DNA of 32,492 bases, taken from Pseudomonadales bacterium (GTDB lineage: Bacteria > Pseudomonadota > Gammaproteobacteria > Pseudomonadales > Azotimanducaceae). Each line of letters starts with the position of its first letter. Position 1 is the stretch's first letter. The stretch lies in contig JANQMF010000101.1 in assembly GCA_028280225.1 (NCBI GenBank), positions 1 to 32,492 on the forward strand, read 5' to 3'. The notes under the pieces are model-generated. The model did no database searches and was not told where the DNA came from. It saw nothing but the letters and a program-made list of their open reading frames with translations. Positions 7,162 to 16,733 of the stretch are shown piece by piece. Both the position numbers and the translations under genes were made by a program.

Positions 7162-7548
7162 ATGCGAGAGGAAGAGGAACTTCACGGGCTGAAAGTCTTA
7201 GTTATTGACGACTCAAAGACCATTAGGCGCAGCGCAGAAAACCTCCTAAGCAAGGAAGGCTATGATGTGATTACCGCGACGGACGGCTTCGATGCGTTAG
7301 CGAAAATAGCTGACGCGCGCCCCAAGATCATATTTGTCGACATTATGATGCCTCGTTTAGATGGCTATCAAACCTGTGCGTTAATCAAAAACAATAGCGA
7401 ATTCAAAACCACCCCGGTGGTCATGCTCTCATCCAAGGACGGTCTATTTGATAAGGCCAAGGGCCGCATTGTCGGTTCTGACCAATACATTACCAAGCCG
7501 TTCAGCCGTGAGGAGCTCCTCGGCACCATTCGCACGCTGGTGCAATGA
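7162..7548 (+). CDS. pilG: Twitching motility response regulator PilG (CheY-like)
   Basis: PilG is a single-domain receiver phosphorylated by ChpA; in Pseudomonas it promotes pilus extension and cAMP synthesis. The 128 residues are one REC domain: acidic pair D16-D17, phosphoacceptor D60 in F-V-D-I-M-M-P-R-L-D-G, the switch Ser/Thr in M-L-S-S-K-D (88-93) and K112 in T-K-P-F. The segments K-T-I-R-R-S-A-E and G-L-F-D-K-A-K-G-R-I-V-G-S-D-Q-Y are close to PilG specifically. A GAGGA motif 8 bases before the ATG supports the start. It is the first gene of the Pil-Chp operon. Confidence 0.97.
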   Translation: MREEEELHGLKVLVIDDSKTIRRSAENLLSKEGYDVITATDGFDALAKIADARPKIIFVDIMMPRLDGYQTCALIKNNSEFKTTPVVMLSSKDGLFDKAKGRIVGSDQYITKPFSREELLGTIRTLVQ

Positions 7549-7663
7549 GGTGTTGTGCAACATGATTCCATCACATAAGCCGACAAGCCAACCCGTTGTG
7601 CCGCTCACGGTGAATATTTTACGTCTGCCGCGTTGCGGATTTTGCAGAAAGGTGTAGCTGAAG

Positions 7664-8029
7664 ATGGCAAGAATACTTGTTGTTGATGATTCCCCGACGG
7701 AAACACACCAAATGGTCAATACACTGGCCCGGCAGGGTCATCAGGTGTTAACCGCCGCTTCCGGGTCGGATGGTGTTTCCATGGCCAGCGCGGAACAGCC
7801 GGACATTATTTTCATGGACGTGGTGATGCCGGGGATAAATGGCTTCCAGGCGACCCGGCAGATTACCCGTGGAGACGATACCAGCCACATACCCGTTGTC
7901 ATTGTGTCCAGCAAAAATCAGGATGCAGACAAGGTATGGGGTGAACGGCAGGGTGCCTGTGGGTATCTGACCAAGCCGGTTGACGATCGGACTTTAATCA
8001 GCACCGTTAACGGGTTGCTGCCCTCATAG
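7664..8029 (+). CDS. pilH: Twitching motility response regulator PilH (CheY-like)
   Basis: PilH is the second CheY-like regulator of the Pil-Chp pathway; it counteracts PilG and is linked to pilus retraction or phosphate-sink activity. The 121 residues form one REC domain with D8-D9, phosphoacceptor D52 in F-M-D-V-V-M-P-G-I-N-G, the switch Ser in V-I-V-S-S-K (79-84) and K104 in L-T-K-P-V. The opening M-A-R-I-L-V-V-D-D-S-P-T-E matches PilH. A GAAAGGTG motif precedes the ATG. The 115-base gap after pilG contains a small inverted repeat (TGTTG/CAACA) but no terminator. Confidence 0.96.
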   Translation: MARILVVDDSPTETHQMVNTLARQGHQVLTAASGSDGVSMASAEQPDIIFMDVVMPGINGFQATRQITRGDDTSHIPVVIVSSKNQDADKVWGERQGACGYLTKPVDDRTLISTVNGLLPS

Positions 8030-8044
8030 GGGATATAGGGGCCA

Positions 8045-8641
8045 GTGGTGAACAACGAAGCGCTCAACGTATTAGAAGACATTAAGGCAGCCACCCTGAA
8101 GCTGGCGGCACCCCTGCCCCATAAAGAAGAAGTGCAGGCCCAATGGCAGGGGCTGGGATTTTTGGTGGGGGGTATTCGCCTGGTCTCCCAACTGGGTGAG
8201 GTCAGTGAGCTGCTCCAGGTGCCCCGGCTGACACCCTTACCGGCGGTAAAACCCTGGGTAATGGGCATAGCCAATGTGCGTGGCCGGCTGATCCCGGTGA
8301 TCGATCTGCACGAATACTTACAATTACCCACAACCTTACCCATGAGCCAATGGCGTGTATTGGTTGTGGAAGACGGTGACATGGTTGCCGGATTGCTGGT
8401 GGAACAGTCTCTGGGTATCCAGCACTTTCTGGAAGAAAGTTACGAGGAACAATTTGCTGAACGCGGTAACGGCGAGCTTGAGGGGATTAACCCTTATGCC
8501 AGCGGGGCGTTCAGACACGGTGGCCGCGTGTATCACGTGGTGCAACTTAAATCGATATTGCGCGACGAAAAGTTTATGGACGTTGCGTTATCTAACCCCA
8601 ACCCCCTGCATGGAAGTCAAGATGGTCAGCCGGGCAGTTAA
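8045..8641 (+). CDS. pilI: CheW-like adaptor PilI
   Basis: PilI is the CheW-type adaptor that couples the receptor PilJ to the kinase ChpA. The 198 residues carry one CheW domain (about 35-175) with the characteristic W-V-M-G-I-A-N-V-R-G-R-L-I-P-V-I-D-L segment (about 71-88) and a second half V-A-G-L-L-V-E-Q-S-L-G. The start is non-ATG: two GTG codons in a row (8045 and 8048) follow an AGGGG motif, and the second has the better spacing. It begins 15 bases after pilH and ends 45 bases before pilJ. Confidence 0.94.
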   Translation: MVNNEALNVLEDIKAATLKLAAPLPHKEEVQAQWQGLGFLVGGIRLVSQLGEVSELLQVPRLTPLPAVKPWVMGIANVRGRLIPVIDLHEYLQLPTTLPMSQWRVLVVEDGDMVAGLLVEQSLGIQHFLEESYEEQFAERGNGELEGINPYASGAFRHGGRVYHVVQLKSILRDEKFMDVALSNPNPLHGSQDGQPGS

Positions 8642-8686
8642 GGCGCAGCAGGGATCAACAAATTGCAGCTGTAGTAGGTTTACAAT

Positions 8687-9910
8687 ATGAAATCAGGGAA
8701 GCTATCTCCATTGTTAATTACGCTGATGATGCTCATGTGCGGCATCTTAATCGGCATGGCCTATTTTCTCGTTGAACAGAAAGTTTCGGTTTTGGATAAT
8801 CCGCCCATTATCCTTGCGGTTGCCGGGGTGATTCTAATGGCGGTGATCGGTGCGGTCATGGTAAGTGGAACGCGCAGACAGTTGCATGAGCAGGCGGCGC
8901 AGAACGAACGTAATCAGGCGGCCATTCTGCAACTGTTGGACGAATTGGCGGATCTTGCTGAAGGTGATCTTCGGGTTCATGCTTCGGTGACGGAAAATTT
9001 CACCGGAGCCATTGCCGATTCGATCAACTTTGCCATTGATCAGATGCGCGGCCTGGTATCTAACATAAATCACCTGTCGGTACAGGTTGCCAAGGCGGCG
9101 GACAATACCCAGGACACGGCCAGTGACTTAGCGTCAGCCACGGAAAACCAAGCCAAGGAAATTGGTGCTGCTTCTATGGCTATCAACGACATGGCGGTAT
9201 CTATCGATCAGGTGTCGTCCAACGCCGCAGAATCCGCTTCGGTGGCGGAGCGGGCGGTGGAAATTGCCAATAAGGGTTCTCATGTTGTACAGGATACCAT
9301 TGGCGGGATGGACAGCATTCGCAGCCAGATTCAGGAAACCTCCAAGCGCATTAAGCGCCTGGGTGAATCCTCCCAGGAAATTGGGGATATTGTTTCACTG
9401 ATCAACGATATTGCTGATCAAACAAATATCTTGTCATTAAATGCGGCGATTCAAGCGTCCATGGCGGGTGATGCAGGCCGCGGCTTTGCGGTGGTTGCTG
9501 ACGAGGTTCAGCGCCTGGCCGAACGTTCTTCCGCCGCCACCAAGCAGATTGCTGCCCTGGTGAAGACGATTCAAACAGATACAAACGAAGCGGTCATCTC
9601 CATGGAACAGACCACCGTTGAAGTGGTAGAAGGCGCCCGCCGCGCTCAGGATGCCGGTGTTGCCCTGGAAGAAATTGAGGGGGTATCGACGTCCCTTGCA
9701 GAGTTGATACAAAATATTTCTAATGCGGCTCGGCAACAGGCGGCCACGGCTGGACACGTCAGCAATACGATGAATGTAATTCAGGAAATTACTTCACAAA
9801 CAGCGGAGTCTACTGAAACCACGGCAAACTCCATTGGTGATCTTGCCGGCCTGGCCAACGAAATGCGCTTGTCGGTTGAAGGCTTTAAACTGCCCACCAA
9901 TGCGGCATAG
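8687..9910 (+). CDS. pilJ: PilJ-type methyl-accepting chemotaxis protein lacking the periplasmic sensor domain
   Basis: PilJ is the inner-membrane chemoreceptor that activates ChpA. This one has 407 residues against about 680 in P. aeruginosa. Membrane helix 1 (about 8-29) and helix 2 (about 40-60) are separated by only about ten residues, so the periplasmic PilJ domains are missing. After a HAMP-like segment (about 61-125) comes a complete signalling domain whose hairpin tip reads D-Q-T-N-I-L-S-L-N-A-A-I-Q-A-S-M-A-G (244-261), the PilJ form, then G-R-G-F-A-V-V-A-D-E-V-Q-R-L-A-E-R-S. There is no C-terminal CheR-tethering pentapeptide. The upstream stop of pilI leaves no room for a longer reading frame. 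Its place in the operon supports PilJ identity. Confidence 0.93.
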   Translation: MKSGKLSPLLITLMMLMCGILIGMAYFLVEQKVSVLDNPPIILAVAGVILMAVIGAVMVSGTRRQLHEQAAQNERNQAAILQLLDELADLAEGDLRVHASVTENFTGAIADSINFAIDQMRGLVSNINHLSVQVAKAADNTQDTASDLASATENQAKEIGAASMAINDMAVSIDQVSSNAAESASVAERAVEIANKGSHVVQDTIGGMDSIRSQIQETSKRIKRLGESSQEIGDIVSLINDIADQTNILSLNAAIQASMAGDAGRGFAVVADEVQRLAERSSAATKQIAALVKTIQTDTNEAVISMEQTTVEVVEGARRAQDAGVALEEIEGVSTSLAELIQNISNAARQQAATAGHVSNTMNVIQEITSQTAESTETTANSIGDLAGLANEMRLSVEGFKLPTNAA

Positions 9911-9997
9911 GGAAGGGATGCCAAATTCCGGACCAGGTCGCTGGCTGTCGGGCAGAACCGGTTTGAGACACGTGTGTTATAAAAATCAGGGAACATA

Positions 9998-12900
9998 ATG
10001 GCAAGTCCGCACGAACATTTTGCATTAGATTGGATAAAGGCAGATCTGCTTGAGACGCTGAACGATGCGCGTGCGGCGTTGGATGAATACGCCGAAGGCC
10101 CCGGTGACGAAGTCCGTTTACGGTCATGTCTAACCAATGTACATCAGGTACACGGCACGCTGGTGATGTTGGAGTTGGAAGGGGTGACCCTGCTTGCTGA
10201 CCATATGGAACAACTTGCCCAGGCAATGTTGGCGGGACAGATTAACGACACTGCGATTGCCGGCCAATATCTGATGCAGGGGATTCTCGAATTGCCGGGA
10301 TACCTGGATGAACTGCAACGGGGTGCGCAGGACAGCACCAGCCCCACGCTGCCCCTGGTGAACGAAATTCGTGTCCTGCTGGACTTGGCGCCGCTGGCGG
10401 ACGAAGCAGGTACAAGCTTGGTGGGTGGCGTTTCCGACGCGGCGGTAGAGAAGTTTGTGGCCATCGACGGCCAGCAGAAAGTTGCGCGTATTCGTACCGC
10501 TTACCAGACTGTGCTGCTGTCTATCCTCAAGGGTGAAGACCGGCAGGCGGCGCTGGATACCTTGACAAAAATTGCCGTCAGCTTGCAGCGGGTCTGCGTA
10601 GACACCCCCCTGGAAAGGCAGTGGCAAGCCTTTGGCGAATTTATCGCCAGTCTGGCCCACAAGCAGGGTGGTCTTGAAAGCGAAGCCGTTAAGTTGCTGC
10701 GGCGGGTGGATGTTGAAATTAAGAGTCTGGGCCGGGACGGTGCCGCAGCGCTGCGCGAACCGGTCAACATGGAGCTGATACAGCAACTGCTGGATGCAGC
10801 GGAGGCACGGGCTCACAACAATCCAACCATGGAAGGTTTGCGGCGGGCGGTGGATCGTGACATTAACCACAACACCCTGGCTATTTCCGGCCGGCAAGCC
10901 TTGGCCAGCGCAGCCCAGGCACTGCAAGAAGAACTCGGCTCCGTGAAAGACCGTTTGGATATATTGGTCCGCAGCCCGTCGGTGGATCTGGCTGAGCTGC
11001 GTGGCCTGGTAGGTCCGCTGAACCAAATTGGCAGCACCTTATCCCTGCTGGGTTTTGAAAGTTCCCGGGAAATTGTGGCGGATCAGGTTGAGGCCATAGA
11101 AAGCCTGGTTGTCCTGGGTGATGGGGATCCTCAAGGTGTGCAGAGTATTGCCGGTGCCTTGATTCAGATTGATGAAAATCTAAGCAGCGTTGCCCAGGGT
11201 TCGGAAAAATCGGAAGTCGAGCAGATCACCGACGATGCCCAGCTGCAGGTCTTGCGCGAATCCCGGACAGGGCTGGAAGAAGTTAAACAATCCATTGTGG
11301 ACTTTGTCACGGCACGTTTTGACCAGCGGCATCTGGAAAACGTTGCCGCCACGTTGAATGGGATTTGCGGCGCCCTGGAAATTATTCCCCTGCCCAAAGT
11401 TATTGATCTGCTGAAGCAGATACAGGTTTATGTGGTGGATCACCTGGGTGCTGGCCATAAACCGGACTGGCAGGCGCTGGACCTGCTGGCGGATGGCGTC
11501 AGTGCGGTGGATTACTATCTGGAACGGCTGAGTCAGGAAAATATTTCCGGTGTGGATGACATTCTTGCGGTGGCAACGCGCAGTTTAGCTGAATTGCTGG
11601 AAGACACCGCGGCTAAACCGCAGGTTGCGCAGACACCGGCAGATACCCCGGCTACCGGTGCTGTGGCTGCGGAAGCCGGCCAACAGATACATGCGGCAGA
11701 TTCGGAAGCCGTGCCCCAAGCTGATGAACCCGAGGCTTTTGCGGACATCCCGGTATTTACCGATGCCGCGGGTGTTGGTGACCAGGCCGTGGTTAAGGCA
11801 GCGGACGATACGCGGATGGATGACGTATCCGCGGCGGCACAGGTAGCTGATGATGAACCGGCGGTATCCGAGATTGAGGACGTTGAAGACAGCGTGGCGG
11901 AATCTGCTGAAGAAGATGCTGGCGATGTTGTGGCCTTTGACCTGGCTGAGTTAGAAATTGAAGATGACGAGGGTGTACAAACCGCTGAGCTGCAGGTGGC
12001 CGAATCCACGGACGAAGCCGCGCCCGTGCTGCCTGAAGTCACCCAACCCGCCGGGGCGGAAGGGCTGGATCTTGGTGACTTTGATCTTGGCGGACAGGCT
12101 TTTGATGAATTGGTGGACAACGTCGAAGAGGAAGACTTTGAAACCGCCATGGCAGAAGCGGATGAAGAAGATGAAGATGAGGCCGCAGCAGCGGATCAAG
12201 GTGATGCAGTTGCTGCCGGGCATCCGGATCCAGAGATTGTCGAAATTTTTCTGGAAGAAGTAGCGGAAGTCCTCGAAGGCGTGGACGAGGTGTTGCCTCA
12301 GTGGGGGGTTGCCCTGGAGATGGAAGAGCCGCTCATAGAACTGCGGCGGGCGTTCCACACCCTCAAAGGCAGCGGCCGTATTGTGCAGGCGGCAGAAATT
12401 GGCGAGTTGGCCTGGGGTATTGAAAATATGCTTAATCGGGTCATTGATGGCACGGTTACCCCAACGGCGCAGTTTGTGGACATCGTCACCGAAGCCCGGG
12501 ATCTGATCCCGGGGATGGCGGATGCTTTTGAAGTGGGTAAAAGTTCCGATCTGGACGCCATTGCCAATGTCATCGACCGGGCGGATGTCCTGGCCTCCGG
12601 GGGTGAACTGGTACAAGCAAAAGAGGATGAAAACACCGGTGTCACCCAGCCCCAGGCAGAATCAACGGTTGAGGAGGCAGGCTCCGGGTTGGATGAATTC
12701 AACCGCACGGACGTTGGCCTCAATCATGACAGTGAAATAACACCTGCGGCTGAAGATGCGGATCAAGAGACCGCGTGGCTGGCTGAAGACCTGGATGAGG
12801 AAGACGGTGGCAACGGCTTTGAATTATTTGTTGCTGAAGCCCGGGAGCACCTGCAGGTTATCGACGACGAGAATGCCAAAGTACCCTGGCGTCTCAGTGA

Positions 12901-15900
12901 TCCCATGGCCCGCGCCTTTCATACCCTGGCGGGCAGTTCGGCCATTGCCGGTATCACCAAGGTCCGGTTTTTGGTTGAACCCGCTTACCAGGTGGTTGAA
13001 GCCTTCCGCGGTAAAGAAATTGTTCCCGGTCTGCAGGACTTTATCCAGGCGGCTGCGGACCACTTGAGGGCATGTTTTGCCAGCCTCGATAACCACGAGG
13101 AATGGGAGGAGCCTTTTGAATTTGTTGCCCAGGCAGATGATCTGCTGGCACGCCAGCCGAGCAAGGCTTCCAATAGTCAACAGATTCTGGCATCCCAAGC
13201 CACCATGGATGTTTTGGATGGTGAAGATCAGCTGAGGGCTTATTTATCCGGCCGGGCAGAAACTTGCGCAGACATGTTAAATGCGTTGGCCGACTTGTCT
13301 TCTTTAGCCAACGGCTTGCGTGAGGTCAACCTGGCCGAGCTTGCTACCGCCTTTATGCAGATTCTCACCAATGCCACCATTGCCGGCCAAGTGCCTGACC
13401 GCTGTGTGCCGGTTGTGCAGAACGGCTACGACCGCCTTGTTGACCAGCTCAACGACATGGCTGCTGGTGGTGAAGCCAAAGACGAGTCAAACACAATTGA
13501 ACAACTCCTGGCGTTGGATTTTGCAGAAGATGAGCTGCCCATTGACGATTTGGCCGCTGCTGATGAACAGGAAGTGCATCCGGGCACATTTGCGGATGAT
13601 GGGACGGATGACAGTGCAGAGTCCGAGGTATCGGCAACGTTGGCTGATGAGGAGGACATCCTTGCGGAGGCGGATCATACCCTGGAGGACGTGTCTGAGG
13701 CGATAACCGGCGGCGACGACTATATCGACCTTGAATCCCTGGAGATGCTTGCAGACGAGGAGCCGCAGGAACAGCGGGAATCTGTGCCGGAGACGGCTGC
13801 CGCACCTCTGTTTGCAAAAGCCGAAGATTCCCCGGAACCGGTTACGCAAACAAGTCCGGAAACGGGCGCGGAAACGGTTTACGATGATGTTGATCCGGAA
13901 CTGATTGATGTCTTTTTCGAAGAAGCGGACGAAATTTGCGAAGAATTGGAAAACGGCATCATGCGGTGGTCACAGGAGATGGACAACCGTATCTACATGG
14001 AAACCCTGTTGCGGGGGCTGCACACCTTTAAGGGTGGTGCCCGGTTGTGTGGCCTGGCGGCATTGGGGGATCTTGCCCACGAATTCGAATCGCTGGTTAT
14101 CGAAGTGCAGAATGAAGAACGCCTTATCGATGCGGACTTGTTCAGCCGGCTGCATCAGCAGTTTGATAATCTGACAGAACAACTTATGACCGTTCGAGCC
14201 GGTGTATTCGGCACCAGCGCCGAACCGGAACCGGTAAATACCGGCGAGTCCGAGGTGGCTGAAGAGGCGGTTGGGGTCGATGTGCCGCTACCGGCGCAAG
14301 AGGACTTGGCTGCTGCTCCGGCGGAGCGGGCTGAACCTATTAAGCTTGAACCCACCGAACAGGATGTGGTGGCCAAGGCGGATGCGGCGCTCAATCACGA
14401 ACGAGCCAGTCAGGAGATGGTCCGGGTAGGCTCATCGCTGCTGGAAGAACTGGTGAATCTTGCCGGGGAGAATTCCATATTGCGTGCTCGGGTTGAGCAG
14501 GGCATGGCGGACTTTACGGGTTCGTTAGACGAGATGGAGACCACCATCGAGCGTCTCAGGGAGCAGCTTCGACGCCTGGAAATCGAAACAGAAACACAAA
14601 TTTTGTTCAGACATGAACGCACTGACGGGCCTCAGTACGAAAACTTTGACCCGTTGGAGATGGATCGATACTCCCAACTTCAGCAGCTCTCCAAGAGCCT
14701 GTCCGAGAGTGCTTCGGACATGCTGGATTTGAAAGATACACTGCTGTTTAAGGCGCGTGAGTCGGAAACCCTGCTGCTGCAACAAGCACGGATTAACACC
14801 GAGCTGCAGGAAGGATTGATGCGCACCCGCATGGTGCCGTTTAGCCGTTTGTTACCGAGGTTACGCCGGATTGTCCGGCAGGTTTCTTCAGAATTGGCCA
14901 AAGAAGTGGAGTTCCACGTCCAGAATGCAGAAGGCGAATTGGATCGGAATCTGCTGGAACGCATGGTGCCACCGCTGGAGCATATGCTGCGCAATGCGGT
15001 AGACCATGGCATCGAAAGCGGCGATTTGCGGCGCAACTTCGGCAAGCCCACCAAGGGCCGTATTGATTTGCGGTTGTCCCGTGAAGGCGGTGACGTGGTC
15101 ATCGAGATCAGCGACGATGGTGCCGGGGTAGACGTCGAGAGCGTGCGAGCCAAAGCCGTGGAGCGGGGGTTAATGAGCCAGGATGCCAACCTGTCTGACG
15201 ATGAGGTAACGCAGTTTATCTTAGCCCCGGGTTTTTCCACAGCCAAGTCAGTTACCCAGATTTCCGGTCGTGGCGTGGGCATGGACGTGGTGCACAGCGA
15301 GGTGAAACAACTCGGCGGCAGCATCAGTATTTTATCCCGGCCCGGTAAGGGCACCCGCTTTGTCCTGCGCGTACCCTTTACCGTATCGGTCAACCGGGCG
15401 TTGATGGTGTCTGTGGCTGAAGATTTGTACGCCATTCCGTTGAACACCATCGAAGGTATTGTTTTGCTCAATCCCGAACAACTCCAGGAGTTGTACGGAT
15501 CTGAAGAGAAAACCTTTGAATATGCCGGCACACCTTATCGGGTACGTTATCTGGGCCAATATTTGGGCCGGGAATATCATGGCCTGGCGCCGGGACAAAC
15601 CAGTGTGCCCATGGTGTTGGTGCGCTCCGGGGACCACGCAGTAGCGATCCATGTTGATCTGGTTCAGGGCAGCCGCGAAATTGTGGTCAAGAGTTTAGGG
15701 CCTCAATTTGCCGGCGTTGGAGGGATTTCCGGGGCTACCATCCTGGGGGATGGCAGCGTTGTTGTCATTCTTGACTTGTTGGCCCTGATTCGAGCCCAAC
15801 AACATCAGCGCCGGGCCAAACCCGCTGCTGCAGCCAGGTTGAGCAAACCGGGCCCGCGGTGTGTCCTGGTTGTAGACGACAGTGTGACGGTGAGAAAGGT

Positions 15901-16222
15901 CACCTCCAGACTGTTAGAGCGTCAGGGTATGGATGTTCTTGTGGCCAAAGACGGTATTGAAGCTGTGGCCTTGCTCCAGGAACGTAAGCCGGATGTGATG
16001 TTGCTGGACATCGAAATGCCGAGGATGGATGGCTTTGAAGTGGCCCGCCAGGTGCGCCATGACGAACGTCTGGGCAATCTGCCCATTGTCATGATTAGCT
16101 CCCGAACCGGTGACAAGCACAAAGAGCATGCCAATCAACTGGGGGTAAATAAATTTCTGGGTAAGCCGTTCCAGGAAAACGAACTGCTTGCCACAATTGA
16201 TGAATTGGTGACCAGAGTATGA
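9998..16222 (+). CDS. chpA: Pil-Chp hybrid histidine kinase ChpA with multiple Hpt domains
   Basis: ChpA is the CheA-like kinase of the twitching pathway that phosphorylates PilG and PilH. It has 2074 residues, about 400 fewer than P. aeruginosa ChpA (2472). A FimL-like Hpt-related domain starts the protein (H49 and H52 in V-H-Q-V-H-G-T). Canonical Hpt motifs are H787 (F-H-T-L-K-G-S-G), H975 (F-H-T-L-A-G-S-S) and H1342 (L-H-T-F-K-G-G-A-R), separated by long acidic Ala/Glu/Asp linkers (about 545-740, 860-930, 1165-1295, 1400-1460). Then come a dimerisation helix pair (about 1470-1620), an ATPase domain with N box N1666 in L-R-N-A-V-D-H-G and D-D-G-A-G (1706-1710), a CheW domain (about 1790-1935) and a C-terminal receiver with D2004. 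The stop overlaps chpC. Confidence 0.97.
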   Translation: MASPHEHFALDWIKADLLETLNDARAALDEYAEGPGDEVRLRSCLTNVHQVHGTLVMLELEGVTLLADHMEQLAQAMLAGQINDTAIAGQYLMQGILELPGYLDELQRGAQDSTSPTLPLVNEIRVLLDLAPLADEAGTSLVGGVSDAAVEKFVAIDGQQKVARIRTAYQTVLLSILKGEDRQAALDTLTKIAVSLQRVCVDTPLERQWQAFGEFIASLAHKQGGLESEAVKLLRRVDVEIKSLGRDGAAALREPVNMELIQQLLDAAEARAHNNPTMEGLRRAVDRDINHNTLAISGRQALASAAQALQEELGSVKDRLDILVRSPSVDLAELRGLVGPLNQIGSTLSLLGFESSREIVADQVEAIESLVVLGDGDPQGVQSIAGALIQIDENLSSVAQGSEKSEVEQITDDAQLQVLRESRTGLEEVKQSIVDFVTARFDQRHLENVAATLNGICGALEIIPLPKVIDLLKQIQVYVVDHLGAGHKPDWQALDLLADGVSAVDYYLERLSQENISGVDDILAVATRSLAELLEDTAAKPQVAQTPADTPATGAVAAEAGQQIHAADSEAVPQADEPEAFADIPVFTDAAGVGDQAVVKAADDTRMDDVSAAAQVADDEPAVSEIEDVEDSVAESAEEDAGDVVAFDLAELEIEDDEGVQTAELQVAESTDEAAPVLPEVTQPAGAEGLDLGDFDLGGQAFDELVDNVEEEDFETAMAEADEEDEDEAAAADQGDAVAAGHPDPEIVEIFLEEVAEVLEGVDEVLPQWGVALEMEEPLIELRRAFHTLKGSGRIVQAAEIGELAWGIENMLNRVIDGTVTPTAQFVDIVTEARDLIPGMADAFEVGKSSDLDAIANVIDRADVLASGGELVQAKEDENTGVTQPQAESTVEEAGSGLDEFNRTDVGLNHDSEITPAAEDADQETAWLAEDLDEEDGGNGFELFVAEAREHLQVIDDENAKVPWRLSDPMARAFHTLAGSSAIAGITKVRFLVEPAYQVVEAFRGKEIVPGLQDFIQAAADHLRACFASLDNHEEWEEPFEFVAQADDLLARQPSKASNSQQILASQATMDVLDGEDQLRAYLSGRAETCADMLNALADLSSLANGLREVNLAELATAFMQILTNATIAGQVPDRCVPVVQNGYDRLVDQLNDMAAGGEAKDESNTIEQLLALDFAEDELPIDDLAAADEQEVHPGTFADDGTDDSAESEVSATLADEEDILAEADHTLEDVSEAITGGDDYIDLESLEMLADEEPQEQRESVPETAAAPLFAKAEDSPEPVTQTSPETGAETVYDDVDPELIDVFFEEADEICEELENGIMRWSQEMDNRIYMETLLRGLHTFKGGARLCGLAALGDLAHEFESLVIEVQNEERLIDADLFSRLHQQFDNLTEQLMTVRAGVFGTSAEPEPVNTGESEVAEEAVGVDVPLPAQEDLAAAPAERAEPIKLEPTEQDVVAKADAALNHERASQEMVRVGSSLLEELVNLAGENSILRARVEQGMADFTGSLDEMETTIERLREQLRRLEIETETQILFRHERTDGPQYENFDPLEMDRYSQLQQLSKSLSESASDMLDLKDTLLFKARESETLLLQQARINTELQEGLMRTRMVPFSRLLPRLRRIVRQVSSELAKEVEFHVQNAEGELDRNLLERMVPPLEHMLRNAVDHGIESGDLRRNFGKPTKGRIDLRLSREGGDVVIEISDDGAGVDVESVRAKAVERGLMSQDANLSDDEVTQFILAPGFSTAKSVTQISGRGVGMDVVHSEVKQLGGSISILSRPGKGTRFVLRVPFTVSVNRALMVSVAEDLYAIPLNTIEGIVLLNPEQLQELYGSEEKTFEYAGTPYRVRYLGQYLGREYHGLAPGQTSVPMVLVRSGDHAVAIHVDLVQGSREIVVKSLGPQFAGVGGISGATILGDGSVVVILDLLALIRAQQHQRRAKPAAAARLSKPGPRCVLVVDDSVTVRKVTSRLLERQGMDVLVAKDGIEAVALLQERKPDVMLLDIEMPRMDGFEVARQVRHDERLGNLPIVMISSRTGDKHKEHANQLGVNKFLGKPFQENELLATIDELVTRV

Positions 16223-16707
16223 GTACGGCAATAGCCTTGGGTGATGGAGCCAACGACCTGGCCTGTGTGGTTATCCCCACGCCGGGTGAACAGTTATTGT
16301 TACCCAATATTTCTGTTGCGGAAATTGTGCCCTGGAAAAGGCTGAACGTCCCCAGCCAGCGCCCGGATTGGTTGATGGGCTACGTGGGCTGGCGGGGCCA
16401 GACGATACCCGTTTTACATATATCCCAATTCGATGAGCGCAATGCCGGGGTCACCGGGCAACCGCGGTGCCTGGTGATCATGAACCGCGCGCGTAATCCT
16501 GCGGCACCGGCATTTTATGCCTTGGCAGCGACAGGCCTGCCAAGAATGGTGCAATTGACTGCTGATGACCTAACCAGCGCATCACGGGAGTTAAGCGTGG
16601 CCCAGGTGATGAAGGTTAATGTGGGTACTGAGGTGGCCACCATTCCGGACCTGGCCTTTATTGAAGAGCAGATCCTGCAACTCAAACAGGCCCAGACAGA
16701 GGGTTAA
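16219..16707 (+). CDS. chpC: CheW-like adaptor ChpC
   Basis: ChpC is a second CheW-type protein of the Pil-Chp system, thought to link ChpA to additional receptors. The 162 residues form one CheW-like domain with L-L-L-P-N-I-S-V-A-E-I-V (26-37) and the signature W-L-M-G-Y-V-G-W-R-G-Q-T-I-P-V-L-H-I (51-68). The ATG overlaps the chpA stop as ATGA, implying translational coupling. Pseudomonas has chpB between chpA and chpC; here the two genes are fused end to end. It is the last plus-strand gene of the operon and converges on rsmE 26 bases away. Confidence 0.93.
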   Translation: MSTAIALGDGANDLACVVIPTPGEQLLLPNISVAEIVPWKRLNVPSQRPDWLMGYVGWRGQTIPVLHISQFDERNAGVTGQPRCLVIMNRARNPAAPAFYALAATGLPRMVQLTADDLTSASRELSVAQVMKVNVGTEVATIPDLAFIEEQILQLKQAQTEG

Positions 16708-16733
16708 CTACCATCCGCCGGTGCGGTGCGGAG

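Noticed and set aside
10130-11026. 298-codon open frame on the minus strand inside chpA
   Set aside because: It is antisense to conserved chpA sequence, has no ribosome-binding site or recognisable domain, and reads as a shadow of GC-rich coding DNA.
14680-15531. 283-codon open frame on the minus strand across the ChpA kinase core
   Set aside because: The plus strand here carries invariant CheA N- and G-box motifs; the antisense product is Ser/Arg-rich low-complexity sequence.
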